Below are positions 14,137 through 14,985 of a DNA stretch of 14,985 nt, in pieces. The notes under the pieces were generated by a model, which had not been told where the DNA came from, did not search any database, and was given only the letters and a program-made list of their open reading frames with translations. Source of the DNA: JBOHER01 sp050701115 (GTDB lineage: Bacteria; Actinomycetota; Actinomycetes; Mycobacteriales; Pseudonocardiaceae); contig JBOHER010000479.1 in the NCBI GenBank assembly GCA_050701115.1, positions 1-14,985 on the forward strand, in the 5' to 3' direction. The translations under genes were made by a program, and so were the position numbers. Positions within the stretch are counted from its first letter, which is position 1. Each line of letters begins with the position of its first letter.

Positions 14137-14985
14137 TCACCCGCACTGCGCGGCGAGCAGCCTGCGCACTTCGGCGCGGGCGATTTTCATGCTGTGCGTC
14201 ATGGGCAAGGCGTCGAGGAACACCACGGCGGTCGGCTTCTTGTAGCTCGCCAGGTGAGCACGGCAGACCTCGATGACGTCCGAGGCGTCGAGACCACCGG
14301 CTCCCGATGCGCGCACCACGGCCGCGGCGACGGCCTGGCCCCACTGGGCATGCGGGATTCCGACAACCGCGCAGGCGGCCACCCGCGGGTCCGCGCCGAT
14401 CACCTGCTCGACCTCGCTGGGATAGACGTTCATGCCGCCGGAGACGATGAGGTCGGTCCTGCGTTCGGCGATCCGCACGTAGCCCGCGGGATCGATCGTC
14501 CCGAGATCTCCCGTGTGGTACCAGCCCGCACGGAAGGCCGCAGCGGTCGCGTCAGGTTGGTTCCAGTACCCGTCGGCGAGGGCGGGCGAGGACACGAGCA
14601 ACTCGCCCACGGTGACGCCGTCGTGCGCGAGGTCCGTCCCGCCCGCGTCGACCACCCGGACACCGGTCTCGACGACCGCGCGGCCCACCGTGTCGAACAG
14701 CTCTGTCCCCGCGGTGAGATCGGCCGGGGTCGTCGCCGTGACGAGACCGCCGGAGTTCTCGGTCATCCCCCAACCCTCGACCAGTCTCCCACCCGAAACC
14801 TCGGCGAAGGCAGCCAGCACCTGCGGATCGGCCTTGGACGCCGAGTGCAGCACGGTGGTCAGGCTCTTCCATCGGTGCGGGTGCCGTTCCCAGGATCGGG
14901 TGATCTCGTTCAGCAATGGCGATGGGGCGTAGGTGAAGTTCGCACGGCGCTCGGCGATCGTGTGCGACAGCGACTCGACGTCCCA
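14137..14985 (-). CDS. Acyl-CoA synthetase (FadD-like, AMP-binding), C-terminal half
   Basis: This is the last 282 residues of an adenylate-forming ligase; the frame is open to the right edge, so the N-terminal half is outside. Typical length is about 500-550 residues. Visible motifs by fragment position: GWGMTE (71-76), YHTGD (156-160) with the ATP-ribose Asp160, RIAERRTD (171-178) at the hinge, and GGMNVYPSEVE (183-193). The C-terminal lysine is Lys267, in LPMTHSMKIAR. The family joins a carboxylic acid to CoA through an acyl-AMP. The catalytic Lys is kept, but the Gly that usually precedes it (GK) is Met here. The gene is upstream of the ferredoxin-P450 pair on the same strand, separated by 150 bp with hairpins, so it may be a separate transcript. 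Acid substrate unknown; an oxidised lipid side chain or fatty acid is plausible from context. Confidence 0.92.
   Translation of the reverse strand, partial: WDVESLSHTIAERRANFTYAPSPLLNEITRSWERHPHRWKSLTTVLHSASKADPQVLAAFAEVSGGRLVEGWGMTENSGGLVTATTPADLTAGTELFDTVGRAVVETGVRVVDAGGTDLAHDGVTVGELLVSSPALADGYWNQPDATAAAFRAGWYHTGDLGTIDPAGYVRIAERRTDLIVSGGMNVYPSEVEQVIGADPRVAACAVVGIPHAQWGQAVAAAVVRASGAGGLDASDVIEVCRAHLASYKKPTAVVFLDALPMTHSMKIARAEVRRLLAAQCG

Noticed and set aside
12102..14276. A 724-codon plus-strand open frame across the P450 and ferredoxin genes
   Set aside because: It is antisense to genes with unmistakable P450 and ferredoxin motifs and has low-complexity Arg/Gly/Val content, so it is a shadow frame.
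1..14985. tRNA, rRNA or insertion-sequence remnants
   Set aside because: I saw no tRNA-like cloverleaf, rRNA segment, transposase motif or flanking direct repeats. Nearly all the sequence is accounted for by minus-strand coding regions.

Overview
The window is high-GC DNA with GTG and ATG starts, strong AGGAGG-type ribosome binding sites and a run of short gene overlaps. All of this is typical of an actinomycete. The gene set (actinobacterial YrbE/Mce transporter, cytochrome P450 with a [3Fe-4S] ferredoxin, FadD-type ligase, MmpL-like RND protein) fits a Pseudonocardiales-like or related genus, but nothing in the window fixes the genus. Every gene I can support is on the minus strand, so transcription runs from high to low coordinates. 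The long plus-strand open frames are GC-driven shadows.

In transcription order, the right end (14985-12468) holds the C-terminal half of an acyl-CoA synthetase (14137-14985, cut by the window edge). A 150-bp intergenic region follows, with two GC hairpins and a 27-bp operator-like inverted repeat. Next come a 76-residue [3Fe-4S] ferredoxin (13756-13986) and a cytochrome P450 (12468-13706). A strong 15-bp hairpin (12415-12456) stands between the P450 and the transporter genes.

From 12388 to the left edge runs one compact operon: two MlaE/YrbE permeases (11513-12388 and 10657-11499), an Mkl/MlaF-type ATPase (9782-10636), six single-pass MCE (MlaD-domain) proteins (8541-9776, 7183-8544, 5894-7183, 4503-5897, 3217-4506, 1925-3217), and an RND/MmpL-like membrane protein that starts at 1928 and leaves the window still open. 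The seven junctions from the ATPase onwards are 5-nt gaps or 1-4-nt overlaps, which suggests translational coupling and matched subunit amounts.

Functionally this looks like a complete lipid importer: a YrbE permease pair powered by its own ATPase, with a six-subunit MCE assembly carrying substrate across the envelope. An RND transporter is added in the same operon. The P450, its ferredoxin and the acyl-CoA ligase just upstream are the enzymes expected to oxidise and CoA-activate an imported hydrophobic substrate such as a sterol, terpenoid or fatty acid. The substrate itself is not readable from the sequence. The most notable points are the RND gene coupled to an MCE operon, the six cysteine-free MCE proteins that fall into two C-terminal classes, the P450 with Asn in place of the usual I-helix Thr, and the inverted repeats around the ferredoxin and yrbE starts.
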